Below, piece by piece: positions 32,733 to 45,761 of a stretch of DNA of 64,000 nt; position 1 is the stretch's first letter; each line of letters begins with the position of its first letter. This DNA comes from Erythroxylum novogranatense (lineage: Eukaryota; Streptophyta; Magnoliopsida; Malpighiales; Erythroxylaceae), in assembly GCA_029891385.1 (NCBI GenBank), contig CM057233.1, positions 53,894,063-53,958,062 of the forward strand. Reading direction: 5' to 3'. Under the pieces are notes generated by a model that did no database searches, was not told the origin of the DNA, and saw only the letters and a list, made by a program, of their open reading frames with translations. The translations under genes and the position numbers were made by a program.

Positions 32733-33560
32733 GTAGATGACATATTAATACTAGGAAAACGATGCCTCTATGCTACAATCAGTTAAGATTTGGTTGTCCA
32801 AACCCTTTTTGCGATGAAAGACCTTGGTAAAGCAACTTATATCCTTGGGATATAGATTTATAGAGATAGATCAAAGAAGTTGCTTGGTCTTTCACAATCA
32901 TCGTACATAGATGAGATGCTAAAGAGGTTTAGCATGAAATAATGCTATGTACGAGGCCCGATGTATCGTATGCTCTAAGTGTTACGAGCAGATACCAATC
33001 GAGATCTGGTGAGGTCCTTTGGGTGGTCATCAAGAATATCCTCAAGTACTTGCGAAGCACTAAGGATGTTTTCTTGATCTATGGAGATGGAAATCTCCAA
33101 GTGAGCGGGCATTCATATGCAAGTATTTAATCTGATAAGGATGATTCTGAATCACAATCAGGTTATATACATTCACACTAAATAGCGTGGCGGTCAGTTG
33201 GAAAAGTTCCAAACAAGAGAGGACTACTGATTCATCAACCGAGGCGAGTACATTGCCGCATGAGATGCGCAGGAAGCGGTTTGGATCAAGAAGTTCATTA
33301 TCGAACTTGATCTGGTCCCTAGGCGTGATGGGCCCATAGGATTGTATTGTGATACAATGGGGCTAGTCGCAGCAAAGGAACCAAGGTCTTATCGACGATC
33401 CGAACTAGTACTTACGCGATTCAGAAATCATCGGTTGAGATGTTGTCCGATAGAGAATTCCACGAGCAAAGTGTTCTTTGTTCGTTGACAAAGCCATTGT
33501 CACGGAGAATTGTGATTCTCATGGACTCACTTATGGTATTAGATACTAAGGCGATTGGCT
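32733..33560 (+). pseudogene. Copia B reverse transcriptase C-terminal part and RNase H
   Basis: Short pieces in different frames match copia A: LGLSQSSYIDEMLKRFSM, then about 150 bp missing at about 32938, then TRPDVSYALSVTSRYQS (32942-33130) and ILKYLRSTKDVFLIYG. RNase H words W-K-S-S-K-Q and D-S-S-T-E-A are recognisable at about 33190-33250 with indels. No complete RNase H can be read. Confidence 0.8.
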
Positions 33561-33563
33561 TTA

Positions 33564-33579
33564 GGTCAAGTGGGAGATT
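33564..33579 (+). promoter_or_regulatory. Polypurine tract of copia B
   Basis: GGTCAAGTGGGAGATT, directly before the 3' LTR start TGTAAG at 33580. The same words occur at 4732-4746 of copia A. Confidence 0.85.
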
Positions 33580-35478
33580 TGTAAGTGATAAGTCAACTTA
33601 CACGTGTTCGATGCGATAAGTCGACTTGTTCATTGGATAAGTCGACTTGTTCAAAATCGAGCATTGTTTATATTGTGCCCTAAAGGCAATCCCTTTAGCG
33701 CTTTTGTTCAAAGTCGTATGCGGACTTTATGAATAAATAAAGAAAGACATACTTCATTAATTTGATGTTCATGAACATTATTTATGAATTGATTGGATCT
33801 TTAATCAATTAATGAAGTCCATGATATATGACATAGCATGAAGGAAATTATGATGTGCTCATACTCCTGAGATTCCTATCATGTGCAATTATGTCAGTAT
33901 CTAAATTTTTCCTAGTCATGGGATTAATGAGACTGGACATCATTAATCCGGATAGACTAGCACATGTCATATTCCTTGATTGGATCAAGCGGTGGATCTC
34001 GAAGCGTAAATATGAGATATTTAGAATTGACATGTGGATGCTTACTAGTGGTAGTAAGTTCATTGGATGACCCGCCATGATATCATCACATGGATATCTT
34101 ATCTAAGTGTCGTTGATAATCTCATCATAGCAATGGTGCAAGTATCCTTAGACTTGAGGCACTCGAGGATATCTTGAATCTTGATCTCGTGCTTTGACAC
34201 CATTCCTTGTTGCCTTCGGAGGCAACTCATGAGGTGGTGCTTGGAGTGCATTTGAGGTATTCAAGATAATTGAGTAGCCAATAAAGGATTCACCACTTCT
34301 AGATTAGCAGAAGAGATACCCATGGCCTCTTGTCGGGATCATTACTAAGGTGGCAAGATATATGTCATGAAGAGTGTCTTCATTGACATATAGAGTAATG
34401 AGTCCCGGGGCGAGAACTCGTATCACTTAATGGACTTGGTCTAGTGAGAGTTGACACTTTGACCATACTCATAACCAAGTGGGGGGTGAAAGGACGAATT
34501 GCACAGTAATTGTCTATGGAAGGGTTCGTGATCTGGTTCGTAATGAATACATCAAACCAATTACTTTCCGGTCAATTGGGGTCATGATGTGTTGCTAGAT
34601 ACGCTCATGACTTGCTTAGATTAAGTGTTAATCTAAGTGGCCAACATAACCGGAGCCTAAAGGGTCACACGCATAAGAGTGACTCGAGAATCAGAAAATA
34701 GTAATTGGACAGAGTTCCAATTATGGAGAGCATTAGGATTAAATGGATCCCAATGGGATTGGGATATGTCCCGATGAGATCGCGACATCAATATTGCTAA
34801 GAAAGGTTTCGAGTCAAGTTTCAAAGACCGGGGCCCGATGAGCGAAGAGACCACCCCAGTTGGATGGACCTTAGCAATTATTTATTAATTGATTAATTAA
34901 CTAATTAATTAATTAATTAATTAATGTTAGCTGCGTTGGAATGGGATGAGAGCTTGATAACTTTGACTTTTCAAAGTTATATTTCTTTATTCCATTAAAG
35001 GTTAATGGTTTATAATGTCCACACTTGTCATCATCTTATAGTTTCCTTAATTGTTAAGTGTATACATATAAGATGGCTTATGGATGTGGTGTGTCTGTCG
35101 ATGGTTGCTCCGAAGTGAGGAAGAATGAAAAGCTTAAGGGTTAGGTTATATGAAAGTGTTTCATTTTCTTCTTCTCTCACAAGCTTCATCGATGTTCTCT
35201 TCTTCTCTAAGCATGGGCCAACGCTTTCCTTGAGTTCTCCAGATGAGGTAGGCTCTAGCGAGCTTTAATCTGTTCTCGCTATTCCGGGTCAAAGGGTTTG
35301 ACCGGTTAGGTTTTCTCGATCTCTGCGTGGATCACCTTTAGAGATAGTCTCTTTTGGCTATTTAGGTTGATGTCTTCATACCGACACCTGGATCCTGGGT
35401 TTCGGGAAAGTCCCGGGAATAAAAATTTTTGTTTTCCGCTGCCGATACATGTGATGTACCTCCCGGGATTTTCCTACA
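33580..35478 (+). repeat. 3' LTR of copia B (1899 bp)
   Basis: It mirrors 25838-27744, including the palindromes at its left tip (AAGTCAACTT 33590, AAGTCGACTT 33618 and 33639), the AATT run (about 34890-34924) and the TACA end. The largest disagreement is at about 34806-34862 against 27057-27124, where the sequences are identical on both sides but disagree in a GC-rich stretch. Confidence 0.93.
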
Positions 35479-35483
35479 GCCTA

Positions 35484-35819
35484 AACACTTAAGTGTTGGA
35501 GTGCATTATAATGAGAGGACATACTATCTTGGCATAACTTGTATCTCACTTAAATCCCTACTGCTAAGTTAATTTTAAGATTATATATGAACTAGCTCAT
35601 GATTTTTATACTTTTCTCATTCTCGAATAAATTTTTTGTTTATAATGCTTTGGTTCTTTGACGTTGAGTGGAGACTAGGAGAAAGAATCAATGCTTAAGT
35701 GGTTTTCCGGTTAGTTTTCTTTTGTATGTTTTTTATTTTACTTTGAGTCATAGGTTTAAAGGTTGGTTATTTTTCCTTCCTTACTCAAGGACGAGCAAGA
35801 GTTAAGTGTGGGGGCAATT
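35484..35819 (+). other. Outer gypsy element, right half of 3' non-coding region and PPT
   Basis: It continues the sequence interrupted at 25832. It ends with 'aaggacgagcaagagttaagtgtgggggcaattt'; the AGTGTGGGGG purine tract (35804-35813) in this setting is the usual 3' PPT area of Tat-type gypsy elements. It is non-coding. Confidence 0.6.
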
Positions 35820-37345
35820 TGATACGCTCAATTTACTTTACCTTTTTAGTACCTTACTCTTAGTTTGTGTGTATTTTATGTCTGTCTATAGGTTATTTAT
35901 CTTGTTTTGTGTTTAAGAGGGTTATAGATGCATAAAATATAAAAAGGAAGTAAAAGGGTTGGAATTAACACATTTTTTATGTTTTTGGTAGATTATCTTG
36001 ATATCAAGATAAAGATATCAAGATACTTGATAACAATTTAATATTAAGTAAATCACAGGTGTGACTTAATAATTTGATATCAAGATAAAATCACGGGTGT
36101 GACTTGTTATAGTAAATCACAGGTGTTTTGTGGACTAGCATAATAAACATAATTTTGTACGAACCCCAATTAATTTGATATCAAGATAATCGAGCTTGGT
36201 AATTCTCTCTTTAACATGTCATTAGACCCGTGTCCATAGGCTTGCTATGATAGGTAGGCTTGGCTCATGTATTATAATGCATAGGAGGCCCTACTGTTAC
36301 CCAACCTTAAATACAGTCGCCCTATTGAGAACTATACGAGTTTCTAATAAGGGTTTGGAATAGTCGTAGTAAATCTTTTGCATCTATGTTGCTCCATTTC
36401 ACAGAAAACAACAATAGACTCAATTATTTTTCAATTTTCAGGTATTTTTCCTTACAATTATTGAATATAGCAGGTTGCAATCCTAGGGTTAATTAATTGT
36501 ATTGATTAGTTATGAAATTAATCTATGATTTTGTTTTTATTTTCCTTCAGTTAAGAGATAGGTGTATGGTGATGTTTAGAGATGAAAGTGAATGATTAAA
36601 TGATATTTAGAGAAGAAATGGGAGAATGCAAAAAAATGGAAGATGCAGCAGAAAAAAATAAAAAACGAAAAATGAAGGAAATGCATGAATGGCCATTTTC
36701 TGTTTTTGATAGTTTCGTTTAAACATGGATTTTGGATTTTTGTTTATGAATGTTTGAGTAAAATGAGAGTCAAAAATGAAGAGAAAAACAGAGTATAACT
36801 AAAAAGAAATTAGAAAGGTTAGAAAGAGCAAAAGAAAAGAAGAAGTTGAACAGAATGCAGAAAAATAAAAAATGACACATACATGGAGAATTTCTAGTTT
36901 TTGATGTCTGATGTTAATTCCTTATTTTTGATCTGTATTTGAATGTGTTGGGTTGCATGGAAGTCAAAAATGTGGTTATGATAAGTTAGCCAAGTTGGTT
37001 TGGAAGAAAAGTAAGAATTTAAAAGAAAAGAAAGAAGAAGATAGGTTGCAAAGTGTCGGAAGAGGAAAAAGAAATGCAGCATTTTTGGAAGAAACGGAGC
37101 ATTTTTGAGAAAAAGGGATAGGAAATTGCGATCATGCTTCAACACGATGGCGACATTCCTTTAAAAACTGAAGAAGCACGATCGCGATTCTAAAAGTCGA
37201 TAATGAGCACGATCGCGATTCTAAAAGTGGAGGCTGACGCAACATCTTTCGATCTTTTGACTATATCTCCTTCGTCCGACCTCCAAATAACATGAGACTA
37301 GAACCATTGGACTCTTATCATACCAATATACATCTCCACAAAATA
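35820..37345 (+). repeat. 3' LTR (part) of the outer gypsy element
   Basis: It starts TGATACGCTC just after the purine tract. It contains the 20-bp perfect palindrome at 35993-36012, repeats of 'gatatcaagataa' and 'aaatcac(a/g)ggtgtga' around 36000-36130, and from 36550 the repeat shared with 23960-24825. The right end is not recognised, so 37345 is only the limit of the shared repeat. Confidence 0.55.
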
Positions 37346-39110
37346 TCTTAGCCATATGAAATCATTTGGGAGAGATTTAGTGATAAATGTGGGACTAGAA
37401 TGATGAAAAATTCTGGAAAACTGATGACTGGAGTATTTTCATGTAACTTGCTTTGTTATTTTGAAGATATATTGTGCTGTAGTTATCCAAATAGAATGGT
37501 TTTTGATTTGGAGTAAACTGGAGACATGGAGCTACAAATGTTCTAAAGATATTGAATTTTAATTCTGTCCCTAGAAATCCATATTTTGAATTAAATTTGG
37601 TTTCAGATTGTTGTTTTAGTTTATGGACAGTCTGAAATGTTTGGGTCATAACTTTCAGATTTCTGAGCTGAATTAAATGATTTTGATGTCATTAGAAACT
37701 TAAAATATAGGAGAAAAACTTTCAAGAAGAAAGTATTGTCAAATTACTTCATTTTCATAGTCAAATTAATCATGTACAATAGAACCAAAAGTTAGTTTTT
37801 AGAAAAATCTGTAAGTGACTCAATGCGATATGAATTATGATTTTATTGGTTTGATTGAGGTATAAACCAAAGTATAAATTATACTTAGGTGAATTTTGAG
37901 ATAGGATTGATTTTGTGACAAGGATAATGGGAAAATACCTGGAATTGTCATGAACACGCATTATACATATTTTATTACATACCATGTGCATTATTAAACA
38001 TTTATAATTGAGCAAATTGTCATATATGTGTATATTATTTGATATGGAGGAGCAACATGAATGTCAACCTTCAGACGTTGCCCGAACTTCCAGGCATTAG
38101 CTTCAGGAGCGATTAGTGAGTAACCTAGACAGTCTTGCTCAATTAATTGTTTGTTTTATATTATGTTTGAATTATTAAATGAATGTGATTTGAATGTGTT
38201 GATTCTGGACAATGAAGGTCCGATGATTGTGATATATGAATGAGATATTAAAGTGCTACTTGTATGTGAATGTGACGAACTAAATGTTTCATGACATGAT
38301 TGATTATGAGAGATGCATTCCATATATGACTGCATGATCAGATAATGAGAGTTGTGATTTGAGTAGCTACTGAAAAACGAGCTTAAAGCTTCAAATGTGA
38401 TTAAGAACCAAAGGCTCACTGTGTAAAATGAGTCATGTATCTCCAACAGATAAAGAACAGTATAAATGAGCTCAGTATCCACAATATATACAAAACATTT
38501 TAGGCACTCAGTCACATGAGCATTTCATATGCATTTTTAATAAGTACGTCTGATTGATGCAAATGCAAAATTGCCTATTCTTAAGTGAGAATTTGGTATG
38601 TGATAAATTATGCAAAATTGTGAAATATATATTATATGTATTGATGTGATGCATGAATTGAGTGAATTGAGTTCGCAAAAACTCATCAAAATTGCAATGT
38701 TAACTTTTCAAGACCGAGAGACGATTTTAGCTGCTGAGGGACTCTACAAACAATGTAAACTTGTATTTTTAGGAACAAGAAGGAATGACTCAAAGGTCAA
38801 TCAGCTGGATATAGACAGATTAGATAGATTTTGTATATTTCCTCTTTCATGTAGCACTCTTTGTATTCGGCTATTATGTCGTATAAGTATGAAGGTTGAT
38901 AGATACATTGTAGACGTTCAGTTTTTATGAAACAGGATGAGGAAATTGTGGTTTTAAAATGTTGTGAATTTCTTCATAAGAGAATAAAGATAGATGATGT
39001 CATGTTAAGTGAATGTTGAAATTGATCGTAGTGCGTCATTATCATAGGTTATGTACTGGAATGTCCGTAGGGCATCTCGGTATGTATCCTAGGGTAAGGG
39101 AGCACTACAA
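37346..39110. repeat. Decayed LTR fragment related to the TGTAACA...TGTTACA family
   Basis: It has landmarks shared with the solo LTRs at 17315 and 58458: 'gtgagtaacctagacag...gctcaatt' (38120), the GGAC-loop-GTCC element (38207-38221) and 'tgagttcgcaaaaactca' (38667), in the same order as at 61420, 61519 and 62220. The end 'ggagcactaca' at about 39108 may be the degenerate TGTTACA terminus. No coding. Borders uncertain. Confidence 0.55.
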
Positions 39111-39114
39111 ATAC

Positions 39115-42100
39115 AATACCAAATACTAATATTGTCAATTTAATCAAATAACTATAACAATCAATTATACCCAAAAAATGTCATGCACAATTATTTTAAT
39201 GTGCAATATCAATAGTATAGTGTATGTGTATGTCACATTATGCATAAGCATAAATTATGCTTCCTAATTTCTCATTAATCTCTAATAAACACCATTTTAA
39301 CCTTAATTTCATTAACAGCATGCTACATTAAATATAGGTAATAATCACGCCCGGGAATTAATAATTACAGTGACTAATAATAATAGAAGGAATACTTAAA
39401 TAATTATATTAATTATAACGACAAATGATTAATTTGTATATAAATTGTAATTTAATAAAATAATAAATTTAGTATATTTTAATTATCAACATTTAAATCG
39501 AAATTAGACAACTAAGTGTATTTTTATGGGTGTTAAATATATTATAATTAAATAAAACTAATTAATAATAATTTAATAATTATTAAAATAAATCAATAAT
39601 CAATGATTAAATAAATAAACAAAAAAGCTATACAAGGAATACACTATCTAATAATAATAATTATTATTAAATAATACTAATTAGTAACAACCTATATAAT
39701 TTATTATTAAATTTTGCCGTTATTTCTCTTTGAATTATACTTATTCATTATGATGTAGAGTTAATAATAATAAAAATATAATGAATTAGTTGATTTATTA
39801 TTAAATTATAATTTATTTATAAATTAATTATTATTCATTAACTCTTTAGTTTATTAAGTTATAATTAATTATTATTATTATATAATAATTAAAATATAAC
39901 ATATAACATAATTTATTTATAAGTTTGTTTATTCAATTATTATAACATAATTAATTTATAAATTTGTTTATTAAGTTATAATCAATGTTTAATATAATAA
40001 AATTAATGCTAATAAAATATAATCAATAACTTGTTTTATTTTTAAATTATAATTTATTTATAAATTAATTATGATTCACTAACTATTTATGTTATTTAGT
40101 TATAATTAATAATAATTAATATGTAATTAATTAATTGATGCATTAAATAATAACTGAAACTCTATGTCAAAATAATAATTAAAATATAACATATAATCAT
40201 TTTTATCTGATCAAGTCAAATTAATGGAATTATTAGTACATTATTATTATTATTATTATTATTATTAATCATTGTTGGTAATGAAGTAGTGCATTTGTAA
40301 ATACTATATTATATAGAATATAATAACTATCGGAATTGATATGAATTAAAACACATTAATAAAGGTTCAAATATGTTTTACACAATACAGTTGAATCAAT
40401 TAGAATTGCACGATCCACAGTGAGAGTGTAGAGATATACACTTGAAATTTGGAAATTAATTAAGTAAAATAGTATTAATTAGTCGATTAATTATGACATA
40501 ATTAATTGATTATTTGAATAGTTAATTATTAATTTTAGGTCTTAATTGCCCGGTAACAAGGAAAAACAATTAGTAATTAGTTGATTAATTATAACATAAT
40601 AAATTGATTATTTAATTACAACGTATATAACACATATTAAAATTATGAATTAACAATTCACAACTTGATTAATTAATTATATTTTAATGAATTAATAATT
40701 TTTATAAGTTTTAAATATATAATAATTAATTAATCAATTAATTATATTATATTGACTATTTAATAATAATTTAATTAATTATTTATTTATTTAATAAAAT
40801 ATTAAAACATTATATAAGTGTTAATTAAGAAAAACAAAATAACATACACGATTGTAAATTAAGAAGTGACATGAGAGTGACAGGCATGAATGGTTAGATA
40901 AAATTCTTTGTTTGACGTAGAGTTTGAGTCATTATTTAAAATATGTAACTTGTAAATATAAATAATAATTTCATATATAATAATTAATAATAATTAACAA
41001 TTAATTAATACATCAATTTATTAATTATATATTAATTATAACTAAATAAACTCAACTGTTAATGATTAATAATCAATTTATACATCAATTAATTAATTAT
41101 GTATAAATTATTATTAATTATAACTAAACAAGTTAAACAATTAATGATTAATAATTAATTTATAAATAAATTATATTTTAATTATTATTAATTGTTTGAT
41201 ATAGAGTTTGAGATAAACCCAAACATCAAAACCAGAAAATCAATCACGCTTCTCCTCATTTCCTCGATTTCTGATTTTGATGTTTGAGTTTTAATTTGAA
41301 TTTTGGAGTTGTCTGGGAATGATTTTAGTTAAATGGAAGTCGAAAATGAGAGTGGTCTTTTCTTCTGGCTAATTTTTGACTTCATAACCCAACTAAAAAG
41401 CATATGATTGAGCATACACAATAAATATTTAGGTATACAAATATTGACCTATTTAATCATAACTAAATTACTCAGTTGATTACCAATTAATAATTGAATG
41501 ATGATATAATTTTTACTTTTTAATTGAATTATTATATTTATATTTACTTTCTATATTTTATCCATTTATAACACTTTACATTTCCTACTTTTAAAAAAAA
41601 TTCATTCCAAAATTTGACAATCTAATTTTAATCAATCATTTTAATATTCTAACTTATATATTTTTAATATTTTATCATAATCCCTTTCCTAATAGACATT
41701 TAAAATTTACAACCTACTTTTGATTATTCATTTTAGTATTCTAAATTATATATTTTTAATATTTCTATCATAATTCCTCCTTAATATACATTTGAAAATT
41801 TAAATATTGTTAATTTGATCGCAAATTTTAAAATGTCACAATATTCATTTATACATTAAATAATATCAATTGTTAGGACTTTTCATTATCTTAATTAATT
41901 GAAACAACTAAATATAATAACTTTGTTCCGTCACGGGTGGGACTTAGTGTAATATTTGTACTTACCTACATTAAATATTTATAATTAATTTTTCACAACA
42001 TTTTAAATTAAGCAATTGTTTTTTAAAACCTTAATTAACTATAATATTTAATTAATAACAAAATATTTTACATTTTTAAAATTTTTCAGTTCGATAAATA

Positions 42101-42640
42101 ATTTTACTAATCCATTTTTACATTCTAACTTATATATTCTTAAGGTTTGTCTAGGGTAAATGATCCTATTTCATCTCCTGATTTCTTTTCAACCAAAATT
42201 TTACTAACTAAATTTGCCGATTCTTTTTTATATTCAAATTTATATATTTTGAATAATTCTATCATATTTTTTCTTATTATACATTTAATTATTTAAATAT
42301 TAATATTCTTATCACAAAATTTTAAATTATACAGTATTTATTTATTTTAGACTTATTTTGTTTGAGTTTTTAATTTAGTTTATATATTTTATACATTTAT
42401 AACAAACTAATTACACAATACATTTCCTTAATTTTAAATATTTCATCCCAACTTTTTACTAACTAATTTTACTTATTCATTTATGATATTCTAACTTATA
42501 TATTTTTAATATAACAAATTTAAACCTTTATAATAAGATATACATTACAAATTTTAAATACTATAATTTGATTACAAATTTTTGAATTACCCATATTTAT
42601 TTATACATTAAAATTATATAATAATATAGCCAAACACTTA
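39115..42640. repeat. Very AT-rich non-coding tract
   Basis: Mainly TTAATTAATTATAATTAA-like words, with an ATT run at about 40236-40267. No ORF of substance. A short piece at 41225-41380 resembles the 24300/36900 LTR segment ('gatgtttgag...gaattttgg...aaatggaagtc'). Composition resembles 13118-16190, and the tract likewise ends near pararetroviral DNA. Confidence 0.6.
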
Positions 42641-43799
42641 CTACGTTAGCTCAGACATGCGTCAGAGATGACTTCATTAAATCATCCTGTCCTGAAAGAG
42701 TAGTAACCACTTGAATCCCCCTAGAGCAAGAGCAATGTGTTGAGATCCGTTCCGAAAAATGGTACTAGGATCTCATCTTTAGTACCGGATAAAAATATTG
42801 GTTGGTATAGGCCAATTTTGGCTGTATCGGCTGGTACCGGCCGGTATTTAAAATACCAGTTAAATACTGGCCGGTATCGAAAATTTTAAAAAATTGAGGG
42901 ACTTTTTTACAAAAATTTTCAAAATTTCTCTCCCTCCCTCCCTCTTACCTATCCTCCCCCATTTTTTTCAAAGTTTTAAAATAATAATAAATATTTTATT
43001 ACTAATAATAATTTTAAATTAAATAAAACTTAAAATAAATTATTTTTATTTTATTACTAATAAAATATTTTATTTAAATTTATTTTAATATTTTATATAA
43101 TATTTATTAATAAATACTAGTAAAAATATTTTATTTCTTAAAATAAATAATTTTAAAATTATTATTTATAAACTAATATTTATTTTATATATTTTCAATT
43201 ATTAAATCAAAATTTATATATTTTAAAATTAATTACATTTATTAATAATTATCAAATTAATTTTATATGTTAAATTAAAATTGTGATTATGTCTAATTAA
43301 ATGCAAAATAAAATGGAACGTGAAAAACAATGAATCTAAAAAATAATTCAAAATTTTGAATTATTTTCATTATTTTATAGTTAATTATTATATTTAGATA
43401 ATTATTATACATATATTTATATTATATAGATAATTTTTATATATAGAAATAATTAAAATATAATAAAGATATATATATATAATAAAATGAATAATTGTCA
43501 TTATTATGATTTTTAAAAACATGGTTGATGTAAACAGTAAACTAGTAAAATATACAGTACAACTGTATAATATATCAATATGAACTATTTTGCAATTTTT
43601 AAAAATTTCAGGGACTATTTTATAATTTTAAAAAATTTTCCGAAATGGTACCCAAGATCTAATCGATCTTGGTACAATTCCATTCCAGTATCAATCCGAT
43701 GCATCGAATTTGGTACGGTATTCATAACATTGATCTATATCCTGGATGGTGCTTTGAAAATGAGGGGTATTTTGTAAAGCTTGAGCATTTTCTGTTAGA
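42641..43799. other. Unclassified palindrome-rich block
   Basis: It has a GGTACC/CCGGCC-rich segment at 42765-42880 with the palindrome TACCGGCCGGTA (42835-42846) and GGTATTT-A-AAATACC (42843-42857). A second segment at 43645-43680 has CCAAGATC-TAATC-GATCTTGG. AT-rich DNA lies between them. The phrases 'ccgaaa(aa)tggtac' and 'agggact.tttt' appear in both. It could be the ends of an unknown DNA transposon; no transposase is seen. Confidence 0.4.
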
Positions 43800-44460
43800 A
43801 AATTTTGAACATTTCCTGATGTTTTTTATATACTGCAAAATTCCAAACTGAGTCCTTATTGTTTGCTCTATCTCCAAATGGTTTTTCTATTTGAAGTATT
43901 AATTGCATATTAGCATACCAGTCATAATATATTTCTTCCGCATTTGTTGTACAATCTAAATTGAGAATTCCTTGGCTTCCTAATTTTGCTATTCGGGGTT
44001 TATATTCTGTTGGATATTTATGTATTTTTTATCCTTTAAAATAATAGCTTTGATGATTTAAAAAATCTTCTTTGTAATCAGGTGTCCATGAATAATTGGT
44101 AGGTTGGAAATCCTATTTACGTTTATCTCCAGTTAATTTTGCTTTAAGTTTAATATCTCTTGTTCTGCTACTTTCTGGTTTTTCTTCTTCCATAAATACT
44201 TCATTTTCTGATTCATATCCTAAAATTATTTCATCTTTATGTTCCTTTTCATTTTTCTGTTCATTGTTATGTAGGGGAAATAACTGATTATCTTCATAAG
44301 AAGAAAGATGTAATTTTTGAATTAATTGAGTTACTTCAGCAAATTGTTATTGTATATTGCATTCTACATCTTCTGTGGGTTGTTCCTCTATAATCATGTC
44401 TTTCTAAGTTCGTTTTCGTGGTATTTTGGTAATAATAAGCTCTGCCACCACTTTCAGGGG
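43800..44460 (-). pseudogene. Pararetrovirus copy 2, coat-protein N-terminal segment
   Basis: Minus-strand homology to the coat-protein start of copy 3: the words DEIILGYESE, KPESS, KLTGDKRK, FQPTNYSW, KYPTEYKP and LNLDCTTNAEE run from 44398 down to about 43860. A likely start ATG is at 44398 (MIIEEQPTEDVE). An in-frame TAA, TAG and frameshifts break it. Minus-strand words before the ATG (44399-44460) may be the end of the upstream gene. Confidence 0.75.
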
Positions 44461-44640
44461 CGGTCCCTTTTATTTGGTTACTGTCTCAGATGATTTTTGT
44501 TTTATCCCCGGATAACAAAAATATAAAATTTTGTACTTTTTAAAATTGAAGAACAAAATTTCTTGTCTTCGTCTTCAAAACAAAACACATAAGCAATTTT
44601 CAGAAATATCATTTCTCTCACATAAGTAATTTTTTATTCT
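44461..44640. other. Short non-coding link between pararetrovirus piece and microsatellite
   Basis: It is 180 bp with no coding signal. It includes 'cagatgatttttgttttatccccggataac' and a run of A/T-rich words leading into the ATT repeat. It might be upstream viral leader, but this cannot be supported. Confidence 0.4.
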
Positions 44641-45120
<480 letters not shown>

Positions 45121-45761
45121 ATTTTTAAAGAATTTAGCAAAAGAAAGGAGACTTCTACAGAAGAAATGCAGTACAATACAACAATGGCAGTGGACTACCG
45201 CAGATACGGAAGCAGTACAAAGACTAAAAACTCTCTGTAAGGATCTTCCTAAACTCTATAATTACCAGAAGGATGATCAATTACTAGTCTAACTGGACGC
45301 AAGCAATGATACATGGGCAGGATGCCTTTTGGCAAAACCGCCTAAGCGCAAAAAGCACTATCTTTGTAAGTACATAAATGGAACATTTAATTCTTTGGAA
45401 TTAAATTACCCCATTCATGAAAAAGAAGCATTAGTCTGTCTCAAGACATTGAGAAAATGGCGCATTGATTTATTACCAGTGACATTCACAATTCATACTG
45501 ATTCTTAGTATTTATGTGGATTCACTAAGTACCAAATTACTACAAGCACTAATTATAATCAAGGTCGACTCATCCGTTGGTAGCTCGAATTAGGTCAGTA
45601 TCATTTTCAAATTCATTATATTAAATCAGCTAATAATTTTCTTGCAGATATTTTAACCAGAGAATGGAAGGACTAATAGCACAACTGGAAACTACCATTG
45701 CATTAAAGGAAGCAGAATTAACTGAATTACAAATAAAAAGCATGAATATTCAAGTCTGCAT
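45121..45761 (+). pseudogene. Pararetrovirus copy 2, RT end, RNase H and start of next ORF
   Basis: It begins in the RT connection (NLAKERRLLQKKCS), parallel to 20100 of copy 1, and holds the RNase H words LDASNDTWAGCLL, EKEALVCLKTLRKWR, NQGRLIRW and ANNFLADILTREW. In-frame stops are at about 45291 (TAA), 45508 (TAG) and 45583 (TAG). The next ORF starts at ATG 45664 within the RT end and again looks like a coiled coil (IAQLETTIALKEAELTELQ). It is cut by the gypsy LTR at 45762. Confidence 0.85.

Larger units (their letters stand above)
25838..35478 (+). mobile_element. Copia B: structurally complete Ty1/copia element (9641 bp)
   Basis: Two direct LTRs (25838-27744 and 33580-35478) begin TGTAAGTGATAAG and end TTTTCCTACA. 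The 5-bp target duplication GCCTA is perfect (25833-25837 and 35479-35483). PBS, leader array, gag, protease, integrase, RT, RNase H and PPT are in copia order. The element is the same family as copia A. Despite the clean ends, coding is heavily interrupted: no gag start ATG, many frameshifts, a stop replacing the Tyr of the RT YVDD motif, and a deletion of about 150 bp near 32938. Confidence 0.95.
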
